A stretch of DNA of 64,000 bases from Delphinus delphis. Its lineage: Eukaryota > Chordata > Mammalia > Artiodactyla > Delphinidae. Positions 34,460 to 45,860 of this stretch are shown here, one piece after another. Position 1 is the stretch's first letter. The number at the start of each line of letters is the position of its first letter. The stretch lies in the NCBI RefSeq assembly GCF_949987515.2, contig NC_082695.1, positions 85,769,604-85,833,603 on the forward strand. The letters are read 5' to 3'. The notes beneath the pieces are model-generated. The model did not search any database. It saw nothing but the letters and a program-made list of their open reading frames with translations, and was not told the DNA's origin. The translations under genes were made by a program, and so were the position numbers.

Positions 34460-36557
34460 GAGAATCGGCAAGCATATATAAGAACGCAACAGCACAATTA
34501 AGCAACAGGATCTAATTTAGATTTAGAGAATACGCCATCCCCAAAACAGCAGAATATACGTTCTTTTCAAGTACCCCAGAATATATACCAAGATAGACCA
34601 TATCTTGGGCCATAAAAATCTGTGACATATTTAAAATGATTAAAATTATACACAGTGAGTTCAGCAAGGTTACAGAACAAAAGACCATCAGACAAAGGTC
34701 AATTCTATACCTGCACTTGAGCAACACACACTTAGAGAGTAAACTTAGAAATACAGTCCCTTTTATAGTTGCCTAATAAGAGTAAAATATTTGGTTGTAA
34801 ATCTAAAAAAAAAAAAAGCACATACACAGACCTTGTGTGCTGAAAAACTACAAAACACTGATAAAAGGAAGGGTTAAGTAAATTGACAGACATACTGTGT
34901 TCATGGATTGGAATACTTGACGTAGTAAAGATGTCAGTTCTCTCCAAAAGAATCTACAGATTAATGAAATTCATGTCAAAATCAATTAAAATGTTCTTAG
35001 ATAGAGATGATATTAGTATAAAATTTATATAGAAAGGCAAACTAACTAAAATAGCAAAAACAATCTTGAATAAGAATAATACCTTTTGAGAAGTCACTCT
35101 ACCCAAATTTAATATTTATTGTATAGCTACAGTAATCTAGACTGTGTAGTATTGGTGGAGAGACAGACACGTAGATCAGTGGAACAGAATAGAGAACCAG
35201 AAATGCCTCCACACACAGATGACCAATTGACTTTTGACAAAGATATAAAAGTAACTCAGTGGAGGAGTTCCAAAGTTGGAACAATCAAATATCAATATGC
35301 AAAACATAAAGCTATAAAACCTTTAGAAAAAATAATTCAGAACCTTCAAGATTAGGGTTAGGTGAAGAGTTTTTAGACATGACACCAAAAGCAAAATCCA
35401 TAAAATAAAAAATGATCCATAAATTGGACTTCACCAAACTTTTTTTATAAAAGGTTTTCTCTGCAAAAGACCTGATTAAGGGGGATCAAAAGCCAATCCA
35501 CAGACTGGGAAAATACATTTGCAAAACATATATCTGAAACAGGATTCATATCTAGAATATGTAAAGAACTCAAAATTCAACGAAGTCACACAATTCCAAT
35601 TTTTTTTGGCAAGGGGCAAAAGACATGAAGAGACATCTACTGAAGAGGATATACATATGGCAAATAAGCACACATGAAAATTTCCTACATCACTAGCCAT
35701 GAGAGACAGACAAATTAAGACCACAAGGAGAAATCACTACATATTAGAACAGCTAAAACAATACAAAATGACGATACGAAACGCTGGCGGGGATGCAAAG
35801 AAAGTGATCTCTTATACACTGCTTGTGGGCCTGTGGGAATGTAAAATGATACAGCCACTCTGTAAAATAATTTGGCATTTTCTTAAAAAAACTAAATGTA
35901 TATTACTATATATCCCAGCAATTGTACTCCCATCCCAGAGAAACAAAAATTTGTCTACACAAAAACCTGACCATGGTTGCTCACAGCAGTTTTATTTGCA
36001 ATAGCTAAAAATTAGAAACAACCCAAATTTCCAACAAGAAGTGAATAATTAACCAAACTATGGTACATCCATACCACGGAATATTACAGCAATAAAAAGA
36101 AACAAATGATTGTACGTGCAGTAACTTGGATGGATCTCAAAGACGTTATAGTGAGCAAAACAAGCCAGTCTCAAAAGGTTACATAGTATATGATTTATAT
36201 ACCATTCTTGAAATGACCAAATTATATTGCAGAGGTGGAACACAGATTAGTGGTAGTCAAGGGTTAGGGATAGTGAGGGACTGAGTGGTTTGGCATGAAG
36301 CTGTAGAAGAGGAGATATCGTTGTGGTCACGGAAGAGTTCTGAGTGTGGTGGTGGTTATACGAGTCTACACACATGATAAATAACGAAGAACTATACAAG
36401 CACATTGTACTAAGGCCAATTTCCTGGCTTTAATAGTGTGTGATAGTTATGTAAGATGTAATTGACAGAAGAAACTGGGAAAAGGATACACAATACCTCT
36501 GTATTATTTTTGCAACTTCCTGTGAATTTATAGTTCTTTCAAAATTAAAAAGTTAAA
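34460..36557 (+). pseudogene. Old L1 (L1M) ORF2 remnant and 3'UTR
   Basis: Sense-strand relic of the L1 replicase (endonuclease and reverse transcriptase), decayed beyond function. Readable traces are 'CAGCAGAATATACGTTCTTT' near 34546 and 'GACCATATCTTGGGCCATAA' near 34596. The frame at 35119-35355 includes 'VEQNREPEMPPHTDDQLTFD', the segment C-terminal to the RT domain. The frame at 35699-36004 includes 'YTLLVGLWECKMIQPLCKII', the conserved 'GLWECK'-like ORF2 C-terminal block. The tail around 36500-36557 ends 'TTTCAAAATTAAAAAG'. Large internal deletions are evident because segments far apart in ORF2 lie close together. It is much more diverged than the L1 at 58747. Confidence 0.85.
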
Positions 36558-36564
36558 ACACACA

Positions 36565-37190
36565 CATGCAAACCAAAAGTCAGCATTATACTTAATGGTA
36601 AAACACTGGAAAAATTCCCATTAAAATCATGCATGAGACAATTTTTTTTTTTGCTATCAACATTATTCTTCTAATTCGAGCTGGAAGTTATAGCTGGTGC
36701 AGAGGAAAGAAAAAATATTATTAGAAAGAGACCCAATAATTTTTTGAAATCTCTATAATTATATGACTGTAATACCAAAGTAATCTAAAAAAATCTTAAA
36801 AAGCAAGGTGATGTTATGTTAAATAAATACAAAAATACTTTACACTGGTAATAATAAGCTTGAAATATGTATGACAACAAAACATTTTAATATGTCAAAA
36901 GAAAATAAGTCTCACCTTAAGAAAAATTTTAGTGAGATAAATTTAAGAACATGACTCTACTTAGTGATATAAAGATAATTTAAAAGTAAAATACACCAAT
37001 GTTTACATACTGTATGATTCCATTTATACAACAATGAAAAAGAAATAAAATATGTTTATAGATACCAAATTATCAGTGTGAATATAACAATTTTCCTCAG
37101 TGAAGTTTTAGTGTAATACTGATGGAATTTTCTTAGAGACTCAGCAAATGATCCTAAAATAATCTGAAAAAATAAATTATAAGAATGATT
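36565..37190 (+). pseudogene. Old L1 ORF2 fragment (RT region)
   Basis: 'GTCAGCATTATACTTAATGG', then 'AAACACTGGAAAAATTCCC' and, after a T run, 'TATCAACATTATTCTTC' correspond to the RT palm region just upstream of the FADD motif in ORF2. The FADD codons are not recognisable. It directly follows the 3' end of another L1, so it is a separate copy or a rearranged piece. Confidence 0.65.
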
Positions 37191-37194
37191 TTTG

Positions 37195-37815
37195 ACAGCA
37201 TTATTGAAGTCTACTTTGCATACCATAAAATTCTCTCATTTTAAGTGTACAATTCAATGATTTTTACTAAGCTTACAGAACTGTGCAACCACCACCAATA
37301 TCTAGCTTTAGAAACTTTCCATCACAGCAAGAAGAAAGGCCGTGCCCACGTTTAGTCACTGTCTTTCACCATCCCGGCTGCACAAAACCACGAATTTACT
37401 TTCTATTGCTACAGATTTCCCTATTCTAGACATTTCAGGTAAGTGGAATCATATAATATGTGGCCTTTTGTGTCTGGCTTCTGTCACTCAGCACCATGTT
37501 TTCAAGGTTCATCCCCCTTGTAGTATGTGTCAGAACTTCATCCCTTTACAGTGCTGAGTAATTTTCTGCTCTATGGGTACACTGCATCTTGTTTGTCCAT
37601 TCAAGTTGGATGGACATTTGAGTTGTTTGCGTCTGTTAGCTGTTATAAATCATGCTGCTATAGATGTTTGCATGCCAGTCTCTGTGTCCACATATGCTTT
37701 CATTTCTCTTGGGGAAGTACTTAGGAATGAAATGCTCGGTCATACGGTAAATCTACGTTGAGCGTTTTAAGAGACAACCTTTCCCAAAGTGGCTGCACCA
37801 TTTTGTGAAAATAAT
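37195..37815 (-). mobile_element. Old L1 3' end, antisense
   Basis: 'CATACCATAAAATTCTCTCA', 'GTGTACAATTCAATGATTTT', then 'ATAATATGTGGCCTTTTGTG' and 'GTGGCTGCACCATTTTGTG' follow the antisense 3'UTR and distal ORF2 of L1MA/MB. It is inserted between sense-oriented L1 pieces. Confidence 0.85.
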
Positions 37816-37819
37816 TTTT

Positions 37820-39235
37820 AAAATGTTTAAAAAAAAATCATGGGAAATGACCTATCAGACATTATAAAGCTAATATATTATATAAATTTGTAGAGTATAT
37901 ATTATAAATTACATTATAAAGCTAATGTAATAATGAAGAGAGTTTGTTAATTGTACAACAAACACAAACAGATTTGTAGACTCAATTATATTGTCCAGAA
38001 AAAGACCCAGATACACCAGATTTTGTGGTGAAGAAAACATTGTAAACCATTGTGGAAAAAATGGATTGCTCAACCAATTTTGTGACTAAATTTGGAAAAA
38101 ATTATGTGCTGTTTGAGGGAAAAAATCAAGTTAGGGTCTCGCATTGCTCTATACACTGAAATAAATTTATAATAGATTAATGGAATAAATATTAAAAAAG
38201 ATACCAAAACACAAGAAGATTTTTCTGCCAATTATCTACAAAATTACCTTGAGAGGGAGCAGACTTTCCAGAGAATAAGTGAATAGAATAAATGACAAAT
38301 GAAAGAGTGAGTTTTCTCTCTATGTGAATTTACTCATCAAAAATATTTAAAATATCAACAAATGTCACATACAAAATTATGGCAACCTAGAAACTAGATA
38401 AAATGCAGCCTTGATGACTGTAAAATATCTATTAACCTTAATAACACAAAGAATGTGTCCAAATCTTGAAGAAAAAATATTAGCATGCTATTTTTAAAAA
38501 ATAACAGCGTACAATTTGCAAAATGAATTCAAATTGAAAACAAAAAATAATAAAAGTGTTCAACCCCTTTGGTATCAAATTAAATTACAAATAGTATTTT
38601 TTCACCTATAATATAGGCTAATATGTTTATAAATTTTGAAGAAAATACTCCTTGCTGGGGAGGGTGCAGTGAAATGGACTTTTTCATCCATGTGAGAGGG
38701 AGGGTAAATTTCTAATATCGAGACATTGCCTTAAGAACGTTCTTTCTTTTTAACTCAATAATTTCACGCCTAAGAATGTATCCTAAAGATATTACCAGAA
38801 ATGTGCTCGAGAATTTATGTACAGGGATAGTTATTGTAGCCTGATTTATGAGAGGAAACTCGAAACCATCTGATTATCCAAGATTAGGAAAATGGGAAAA
38901 TAAATGATAGTACACACATTAAAAGTAGTTTGAAGCTGTTAACCATCATGCTTTCAAAGAACACTTTGTGTCATATTAAATTCTCACAACATAACATTAA
39001 ATAAAACCAGTATACATTCTATAGTATGACCCTCGCTTTATAAAATAAAATTGTATTCCTATTTACCTTTACTTTCTTTTTGATCAACTCTGATAAACAT
39101 AGAAATAAACCTTCTACAACAGTGACTCTTCCTGGGAGGAAGAATCGCGGATAATTTTTACCTTCTCTATATTGTTCTCTATTTTCCAAATTTTGCACAA
39201 TAAACACGTGTTGCTTTTTACCAGAAAAAGAAGGT
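37820..39235 (+). mobile_element. Old L1/HAL1-like 3' region
   Basis: The sense order at the 3' end is clear. 'AAGAATGTATCCTAAAGATA' lies near 38772, then 'TTACCAGAAATGTGCTCGAG', and 'TTCCAAATTTTGCACAATAA' sits near 39185. The proximal part (37900-38700) is AT-rich and matches only loosely. No usable frame remains. Confidence 0.6.
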
Positions 39236-40162
39236 TATGGGCAGAAAAGAATCATCTTGCGAGCTCTTTTAAGGCACACGTGCCTTTTTTTCTGAACCTT
39301 CTTGGAAAATTACAAAAGAAAACGAGATCTCCTTAAGCCCTGAGAAATCAGGAAAGGCACCAAGCATAAATGTAATTAAGGAGCTACGGAAGCTAAATAA
39401 AAGTTTGGCTCAGATGGAAAGGAGCAAGGAGGCGGGAGGGGGACCAGTTTCATTACAAGTGCATGTTTACACCGGGGGGCGTTTTTATTTTCTGTGTGTT
39501 TGTTTATTTTTTTTTTTTAAATGCTGTGGCGGAGGCTCCCTGGCTGCTCTTCCCACACTTGCTTTTGTTTTTCTCTTGGTTTCACACACTTTAATGCCCC
39601 GGCAATGCTTATTGCTAGCATGTGTGGGTCGGCTGTGTGCTTTTTATCCTGCAGACTTTCATGTGGCCATGTGCACCACCTTTTCTCCATCCTTGCTGTG
39701 TTTGCGGGTGAAATGTGTGCAGAAAGCCCACCGGCGCTGGTTTTGCAGGAGGAGGGATGGCTGCCCCTGTAGATCTTCATCAGCGCCAGGTCTTGTGTTC
39801 CGCACAGTGAGACTGCTGACCACGCTGGTGGGAATGACCCAGTCCCTGAGGCCACTCATATTTAGTAAGTCCAAAGCACACCCTTTAACCAGGACCCCCC
39901 AGCTTGTAAATCGTAGGCACACCAGTAATTCCTGAGCACATTTGGACATCCTCCCTCTTTCCCTCCTCCCACCCCTGGGGGTGATGCTGACCTGGGACCC
40001 CTGGCTCAGAACCTGGCATGTAGTGCTGTCCAGGCTCCAGCCCTAGTGAGACTGGCCATGACACCCCCGGAGACCGAGGGCGGAGGGTCTGGGGACTAGC
40101 TAGCCCTGCCTGGCCTCCACTCTCGGGGAACATCCTCTGGCAGCAGAAAGCAAAGCGTGTGC
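39236..40162. other. Unassigned, GC-richer sequence
   Basis: A 176-codon plus-strand frame (39405-39935) and overlapping frames on the minus strand (39517-39855, 39659-39949) cover the same DNA. The plus frame has a Phe/Leu/Cys-rich, loosely hydrophobic run caused by a T tract at 39509-39519. No domain, repeat or splice context supports a gene. Confidence 0.4.
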
Positions 40163-40483
40163 CTATGATTCTGATGGCTTTTTATTTGGGGGATGCCGCA
40201 TTTTAGTTGCAGGTGGGACTCCAGGTGGGCGTCCACGAAGGGCATCTGCTGATGATTTTGGAGGGTCGTGAGGCAGGCAGGAGTGGAGGCTCCTGAGGAA
40301 GGAATCCAGAGAGAACTCATTTCTGATTTTCTGCTCCAGGTCGGTGTCCGTCTGCGGGACTGACCCCGGGATGCTCACATAACCTGGTCTGCGTTCCCAA
40401 GTGCGTCTTCCTTCTTCAGAGCTCCCGCCACACAGGCTTTGATTATAAGACAGGGAGGTTCTGAGGGGAGGGCTTCCCTGCAG
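40163..40483 (-). other. Candidate terminal exon (orphan), minus strand
   Basis: A minus-strand frame stays open from 40750 to a TAG at 40165-40163 (195 codons). Its 3' part looks exon-like. A good splice acceptor (TTTCTGTTGTTGCTACAG) ends at 40484, with a branch-like ACTGATT about 30 bases upstream. The frame downstream reads LQGSPPLRTSLSYNQSLCGG..., has the acidic/basic stretch TDTDLEQKIRNEFSLDSFLR, and ends MRHPPNKKPSES. AATAAA lies on the minus strand at 40186-40181, just before the stop. A CAG|GTTATG donor-like site at 40384/40383 would instead make a 100-bp internal exon. A second frame (40320-40096) overlaps. I recognise no protein family, and 107 open codons can occur by chance in GC-rich DNA. 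Confidence 0.2.
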
Positions 40484-41359
40484 CTGTAGCAACAACAGAA
40501 ATACATTTTGAAAAATCAGTTTTAATAAAACCCCAGCCTTGACCCCAGAAACGTAAGTATTTATATTATTGACTTCTGTATGAGGTGATTCGTTAGAAGG
40601 GGAAAAAAAAAAGTCTTTCTGCTCCTGTCTTGAGACCTGAGGAAAAGAATAACGAAAATTAGAGAAACTGGGGTTATAAACACAGTGAGTAGAATAAAGC
40701 AAAATACCTCTGGGGTGTTCATCTGCCACGGTAGTCATTTCATATCTCATCTGTTATATGGATGGGATCGTTTTTTCCTTTTTGATAGTATCGTTACGTA
40801 GACACTACAGATTCAATTCCATTTACAAGTCAATGGTGTGAGATTTTATGACAATTCTTTTTGAGTGGGTTGATTCTGCGTGATCCTTCTCAGTATAAGG
40901 GGAAAAAAAATTTAAACGGCAAACCTAAGTGGTTGTCTTTTCGAACTCTCCATGGAAGGGTCTGAACTCACTGGACATTTTTTATTGCAAGTCTGGCTTT
41001 ATGTGCATTGGGAATGCCTGAAAATCAGGTCTGGTTAGCCTCGCTTTCAAGGAGACAATAATTCATAAATTTAAGGGCCTGGAGCTTGCAATGCACAAAC
41101 ATTTTGTGTGCCATGTAGGGGAACTTTGGATCCAATTTTGAAACGGGAAGGAAAAGTAAAAAACTTGAAAGAGCGCTTATTAGATCCAGGCTATGACTCC
41201 ATCTAGGGCAGTGACAAAGGGGTCTTTGAAAGGTGTGTGATTAAATACCTCCGGCAGGCAGACCACGATCTGAGTGTCCAGAGTTAAAAACAAGCAAAGC
41301 AGACAAACAAAACTCTAAGAACCATGGGATTTCGGTGATGAAAGGAAGCACAGTCTGGG
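40484..41359. other. Unassigned sequence
   Basis: Nothing recognised. It would be intronic if the exon candidate at 40163-40483 were real. Confidence 0.4.
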
Positions 41360-41650
41360 TGTTATAGGTTGAATTGTGTCCCCCACTTCAAATTCATAGG
41401 TTGGAATCTTAACCCCTCGGACCTCAGAATGTGACTGCATTTAGAAATAGAGTCTTTTAAAGATAATTAAGTTAAAATGAGGGTGAGCCCCAATCCTATC
41501 TGACCAGTGTCTTCATGAGAGGAGGAAATTTGGACACAGACACACACAGAGGGAAGAGGATTGAAGAGATAAGGAGAAGATGGCCGGCACGCAAAGATAT
41601 CCTGATTCCGGTGACTAGAGTCACAGCAAGGAAGTGCTCCAGGACTTCAG
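41360..41650 (-). mobile_element. MLT1/MaLR-like solo LTR, antisense, 3' part lost
   Basis: Opens with 'TGTTATAGGTTGAATTGTGT', then 'CCTCAGAATGTGACTGCATT', 'AATTAAGTTAAAATGAGGGT' and 'GGAAATTTGGACACAGACAC'. Beyond about 41600 the match fades. The family is confident at the level of MaLR-type LTR; the subfamily is not. Confidence 0.75.
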
Positions 41651-42655
41651 AGATGGAGTAAACGATTCGGCCTCAAAGACAGGACAAGTGACAAGAAAAG
41701 GTGGCCACTGAGGGGCTCCAGGAATGGCTGGAATCCACTGGGAACTTGGAGGAGAACTGAGTTTGCAGAGAGAAGGAGTGATAGGGACCAAGGAAGGAGG
41801 AAACTTCTAGAACAAAGGACAGTGGCTTCTAGCAGAACAAGGATGTGCAGAATTTGAAGTTCTAATGATGGTGAATTCCTGTTATAGTTTCAGATCTCTT
41901 TGTTGACGAGGTTGGCCCTAAATTTATTTTTATGACTTTTAGGGGTATTTTCGATGGAAAGAAAAATTAAATCCAATGAGTTAATTGACTGTTTTTACAC
42001 TTGTAGAAAAATTTAATAACTTCCACGAAACTGGAATTTAAAACAGATTTTTTTCAAAACAGGACTTGGAGTTTTAGGAGAACATTGACATTTTTTCCCT
42101 AATAAAAAATTACAGTATTGTTACTTGTGCCAAAGAATATTTCTTTAATGAAGGAACTGAGTACATTATTGAGTGACGCGGTTAGATGCTTCCATGACTA
42201 ATGAATTACGTCATTGATTTCCAACTCAGGGGTGGTGGTTTTCAGGCTGTTTCTGGACATTTCAGTTCTTTATTTACCTTCCCTGGGTCTTTTATCTTTT
42301 GGTTATGGAAATTTGACTAAAGTGCTGCCCAAATCTCTTTTATGGAGGCATTTTGGAGGGTAGAAATGCACACTGACAAATGTCTTTAAAAGCTTGTATG
42401 TTTGGGCTTGGAATAGGACCCCTAAAAAGCATCATTAATTATACGTGTGTTGTTATGTTTTCAATTCTTAGTTGACATTTTATGCTTGGCAAGTTTTCTC
42501 ACTTGGAGGCATGTTTCACAATCAACATGGAGTCCCTGCCACTTGCACCCCGGTGGGCACACCTCTGTGTGCCCTGGAAGCTGTGCCCCTACTTCAGTGA
42601 GAACAGGGGGCTGCCGCTGTGACTCTGTGGCAGCCCAGTAATGACCACCCAGGGC
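41651..42655. other. Unassigned sequence
   Basis: No gene. AT-rich from 41900 to 42470. Confidence 0.4.
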
Positions 42656-42720
42656 TGAGGAGGAGGGGGGAGGGGGAAGAGGGGGAGGGGGAAGAGGGGG
42701 AGGGGGAAGAGGGGGGGAGG
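42656..42720. repeat. G-rich purine tract, (GGGGGAAGA)n-like
   Basis: About 65 bp of almost pure G/A with at least six runs of four or more G on the plus strand. A ~15-bp unit (GAGGGGGAGGGGGAA) recurs two to three times. The minus strand reads as a Ser-Pro repeat in the frames at 42589-42921 and 42594-42803, which is a simple-repeat artefact. The run spacing suits G-quadruplex formation, and the strand asymmetry suits triplex (H-DNA). Confidence 0.93.
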
Positions 42721-42964
42721 CCTGGCAGAATTTGCTGAGTCAGTTTCCAAACCCTCCTTCTCCCCTCCCCCAACCCCCAGCCATGCCTCTCTCTGCTCAC
42801 CATCTCCTCGGATTGTTACTTCCAGTCGTTCCTTGAAGGAAGGGGTGAGGCTGCCTTGTGGACTTCTGTTTCTCCCTCCTTCTCCACCATAATACCTTCT
42901 CTGGTTGTAAGTCACACTCATCTTTCTCGAATTCTCTGTTGCTCACCCCACAGAACACGCAGAT

Positions 42965-43305
42965 TCCCCCAATGCCTGTCCCTCTGGAACCTCGGACTGG
43001 GACCCGATGTGGAAATCATGTCTTTGTAGATAGAATTCACTAAAATGAGGTTATACTGGATTAGGACAGGGTCTAATCCAGTGACCGGGGTCCATATAAG
43101 GAGAGGAGAAAACAGAGACACAGAGGAGCAGGACCGTGTGAAGACAGAGGCTGAGTTTGGAGAGCTGCGGCCACAAGTCAAGCTTCTGGGACCACGAGAA
43201 GCTGGGGGAGGCAAAGAAGGATTCTCCCCTGGAGCCTTTGGAGAGAGTGCAGCCCTGCTGATGCCTTGGTTTCAGACTGCTGGCCTCCAGCACCGAGAGG
43301 ATACG
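42965..43305 (-). mobile_element. MLT1/MaLR-like LTR, antisense, diverged
   Basis: Traces of the antisense MaLR order: 'AAAATGAGGTTATACTGGAT', then 'CAGTGACCGGGGTCCATATA', 'ACAGAGACACAGAGGAGCAG' and 'CAGACTGCTGGCCTCCAGCA'. Both termini are eroded. The frames at 42918-43356 overlap this element. Confidence 0.65.
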
Positions 43306-43985
43306 TATCTGTCGTTTATGCCATCACCATGCAGTGGCTGGTCCCAGAAGCCGTAGGCACCCAGGAGTGGGAACGGCATGATTTCTTCATTTCCCGCAGC
43401 AGCCGTGAGCTCCTTGGCGTGCCCTCTTGGACAGCACCAGATGGAGAGCCTCGCGTGTCCCAGGCCCTGACCCACACGAGGGATGTGTGCACGGCCACGG
43501 CCCCCACGCTGACCAGGCCTGCTCTTCTCGGGGTCCTCACTCCCCACAATCTCTCCAAGGGGCCGACAGCCTCCCTGGGTCTGAGAGCTGGGTTCTACAA
43601 GGCCGGCGGTGTCCAGCTGGAGAGGAACTGGCTTCACAAGGGTAGGAAGTATCCCTCATTCTCTCACCTGTGAAATCAGGGATGGTAGCGACATCACATG
43701 GCCACCCCTGCCCCACCTCTTCCTGCAGGTACCAGCACTCAGTTACGTGCTTTCTGTTTCCAGTCTGCTTTAGTGGAGGCAGGAAATGCCTGGGTCCCGA
43801 GAAGGGACCAACGTAATGAGACACTCCGTACAGCCGGCCGCCTCCTCCACCCTCTTTGCTTCTTGGCGCTTCTCATGCCCTGGGAGCTCGGGGGGCAGCT
43901 CTTGCTTCTGCCAAAGCGCTTGGATTTTGCCTTGTGGTTGGCAAGTTGGAAGCCAAGCCTCTCTCTCCTTCCTGTGAGGACCTGC
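43306..43985. other. Unassigned GC-rich sequence
   Basis: Six or more overlapping frames on both strands (43266-44027) reflect low stop density. No one of them stands out, and no repeat is recognised. Confidence 0.4.
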
Positions 43986-44000
43986 AAGAAGGAACAGAGA

Positions 44001-44345
44001 GGGCTTCCCTGGTGGCGTAGTGGTTGAGAATCCGCCCGCCAATACAGGGGACACGGGTTTGAGCCCTGGTTCAGGAAGATCCCACATGCTGCGGAGCAAC
44101 TAAGCCCGTGCGTCACAACTACTGAGCCTGCACTGTAGAGCCTGCAAGCCACAACTCCTGAAGCCCGTGCACCTAGAACCCATGCTTGGCAGCAAGAGAG
44201 ACTACCACAATGAGAAGCTCGCGCACTGTAACGAAGAGTAGGCCCCACTCACCGCAACTAGAGGAAGCCCGCGCACAGCAACGAAGGCCCAGCACCGCCA
44301 AAAATAAGTAAATAAAATAAATAAATTTTTTAAAAAGTTAGAAAA
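44001..44345 (+). mobile_element. CHR SINE, long form, sense
   Basis: The only plus-strand CHR copy. It starts GGGCTTCCCTGGTGGCGTAG. The Pol III A box is at 44013-44023 (TGGCGTAGTGG) and the B box at 44055-44065 (GGGTTTGAGCC). The tRNA-unrelated body follows, then an A-rich tail (AAAATAAGTAAATAAAATAA). A 15-bp duplication, AAGAAGGAACAGAGA, lies at 43986-44000 and 44346-44360. The B box carries T where the tRNA-like consensus has C (GGTTTGA for GGTTCGA), which may weaken internal promoter use. Confidence 0.95.
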
Positions 44346-44491
44346 AAGAAGGAACAGAGAGCAGAGTTCAGATGGGGCTCCAGGGCCAGGCCCCCCCAAT
44401 GGGTCTTGACACTGTTCCCAGAACCGCGCCGGGTGTGAACCTAGGCAACATTACTTCTGACACAGACATGGTCACTGTGCCTGTCTTTCAG
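44346..44491. other. Unassigned spacer
   Basis: Short GC-mixed stretch that begins with the SINE's target duplication. Nothing else seen. Confidence 0.4.
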
Positions 44492-45085
44492 GTGGCTTTC
44501 AAAATTATTATTTTGTTTTAATGTTATTTTTTTGTGCTAAGAACGCTTAACATGAGATCTACCCTCAAAACACAATTTTACGTGTACAACACAGTACTGT
44601 TAACTGTAGATACGGTGATGTATGCAGTTCCCTAGAACTTTTTTATCTTGCATAACAGAAATTTTATATCCATTGACTAGCAAGGCCCCATTTCTCCCTC
44701 CAAGTCCCTGGCAGCCACCATTCTGCTCTCTGTTTCTATGAACGTGACTATTTTAGATCCTTCGTATAAGTGGACTTATGCAGTATTTGTCCTTCTATGC
44801 CTGGCATATTTCATTTAACATAATGCCCTCAAGGTCCATCCACGGTGTCACACGTGGTAGAATTTCCTTCTTTTTTAAGGCCGAATAATATTCCAATGAC
44901 GTATACGCCCGTCTTTTCTTTATCCATTTTTCCATCAATGGACCTTGAAGTTGTTCCATATCTTAGCTACGGTGAATAGCTCGGCAATGAACTTGAAGTG
45001 CTAATATCTCTTCAAGATCCTGATTTCCATTCCTTTGGATAAATACCTAGAAGCAGGATTACTGTAGTTTTATTTTTAACTTTTT
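44492..45085 (-). mobile_element. Old L1 3' end, antisense
   Basis: 'TACGTGTACAACACAGTACTG' type 3'UTR block near 44580, then 'CTGTTTCTATGAACGTGACT' near 44731. The antisense distal ORF2 follows: 'GCCGAATAATATTCCAATGA' near 44880, 'ATTCCTTTGGATAAATACCT' near 45030 and 'TTTTAACTTTTTGAGGGACT' near 45073. Confidence 0.85.
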
Positions 45086-45436
45086 GAGGGACTTCCAAAA
45101 TTTGCTCAGCTGTGGGAGCAAACTTCGGTCACTTAGCTGCCTTAGGAGTCTATGTTGCCAGTTCAAAGAAGACCATATGCGTGTACCGTCTTCCAGACTG
45201 GGGGCAAAACGACAGTGTAAGTGCCACAGGCTAAGTGCCAAATGGAGCCAAAAATGGCGCCACACAAGGCCTGATGGAGGGAGGGATCAGTCCACCTGGG
45301 AGTCTTATGTGGCACGAGACCTGGACCAGAAACAAAGGTCTCCAAAGACAAGTAAGATGCTTTATGGTGACGTGTATAGTCCACACATGACTGAAGGTTG
45401 GATATTTCTCTCATGAGGTCAGTCTAGTCTGGATTA
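45086..45436. other. Unassigned sequence
   Basis: Overlapping frames at 45084-45416 (plus) and 45059-45414 (minus); no domain or repeat recognised. Confidence 0.4.
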
Positions 45437-45452
45437 CCAACCTCTATTCTTT

Positions 45453-45844
45453 TTTTTTTTTTTTTACATCTTTATTGGAGTATAATTGCTTTACAATGGT
45501 GTGTTAGTTTCTGCTTTATAACAAAGTGAATCAGTTATACATATACATATACATATGTTCCCATATCTCTTCCCTCTTCCATCTCCCTCCCTCCCACCCT
45601 CCCTACCCCACCCTCAAGGTGGCCACAAAGCACCGAACTGATCTCCCTGTGCTATGAGGCTGCTTCCCACTAGCTACCTATTTTACGTTTGGTAGTGTAT
45701 AGATGTCAGTGCCACTCTCTCACTTCGTCCCAGCTTACCCTTCCCCCTCCCCATATCCTCAAGTCCATGCTCTAGTAGGTCTGTGTCTTTATTCCTGTCT
45801 TACCCCTAGTTTCTTCATGACATTTTTTTTCTTAAATTCCATAT
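45453..45844 (-). mobile_element. Young-type L1 3' end, 5'-truncated, antisense
   Basis: A 392-bp insertion of the same L1 3'UTR type as 26090-26563 and 61278-61662, but reversed. The T tract is followed by TTTATT at 45471-45476 (AATAAA on the minus strand), then 'GGAGTATAATTGCTTTACAA' and 'CCACAAAGCACCGAACTGAT'. A perfect 16-bp duplication, CCAACCTCTATTCTTT, lies at 45437-45452 and 45845-45860. Truncation falls just before the ORF2 stop, so it has no coding part. Confidence 0.95.
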
Positions 45845-45860
45845 CCAACCTCTATTCTTT

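Noticed and set aside
39405..39935. 176-codon plus-strand open frame with a hydrophobic stretch
   Set aside because: The hydrophobic run comes from a T tract (FLCVCLFFFFK). Minus-strand frames cover the same DNA, and there is no splice or domain support.
42589..42921. Ser-Pro-rich repeat protein on the minus strand
   Set aside because: It is a direct translation of the G-rich simple repeat, with equal frames in two phases.
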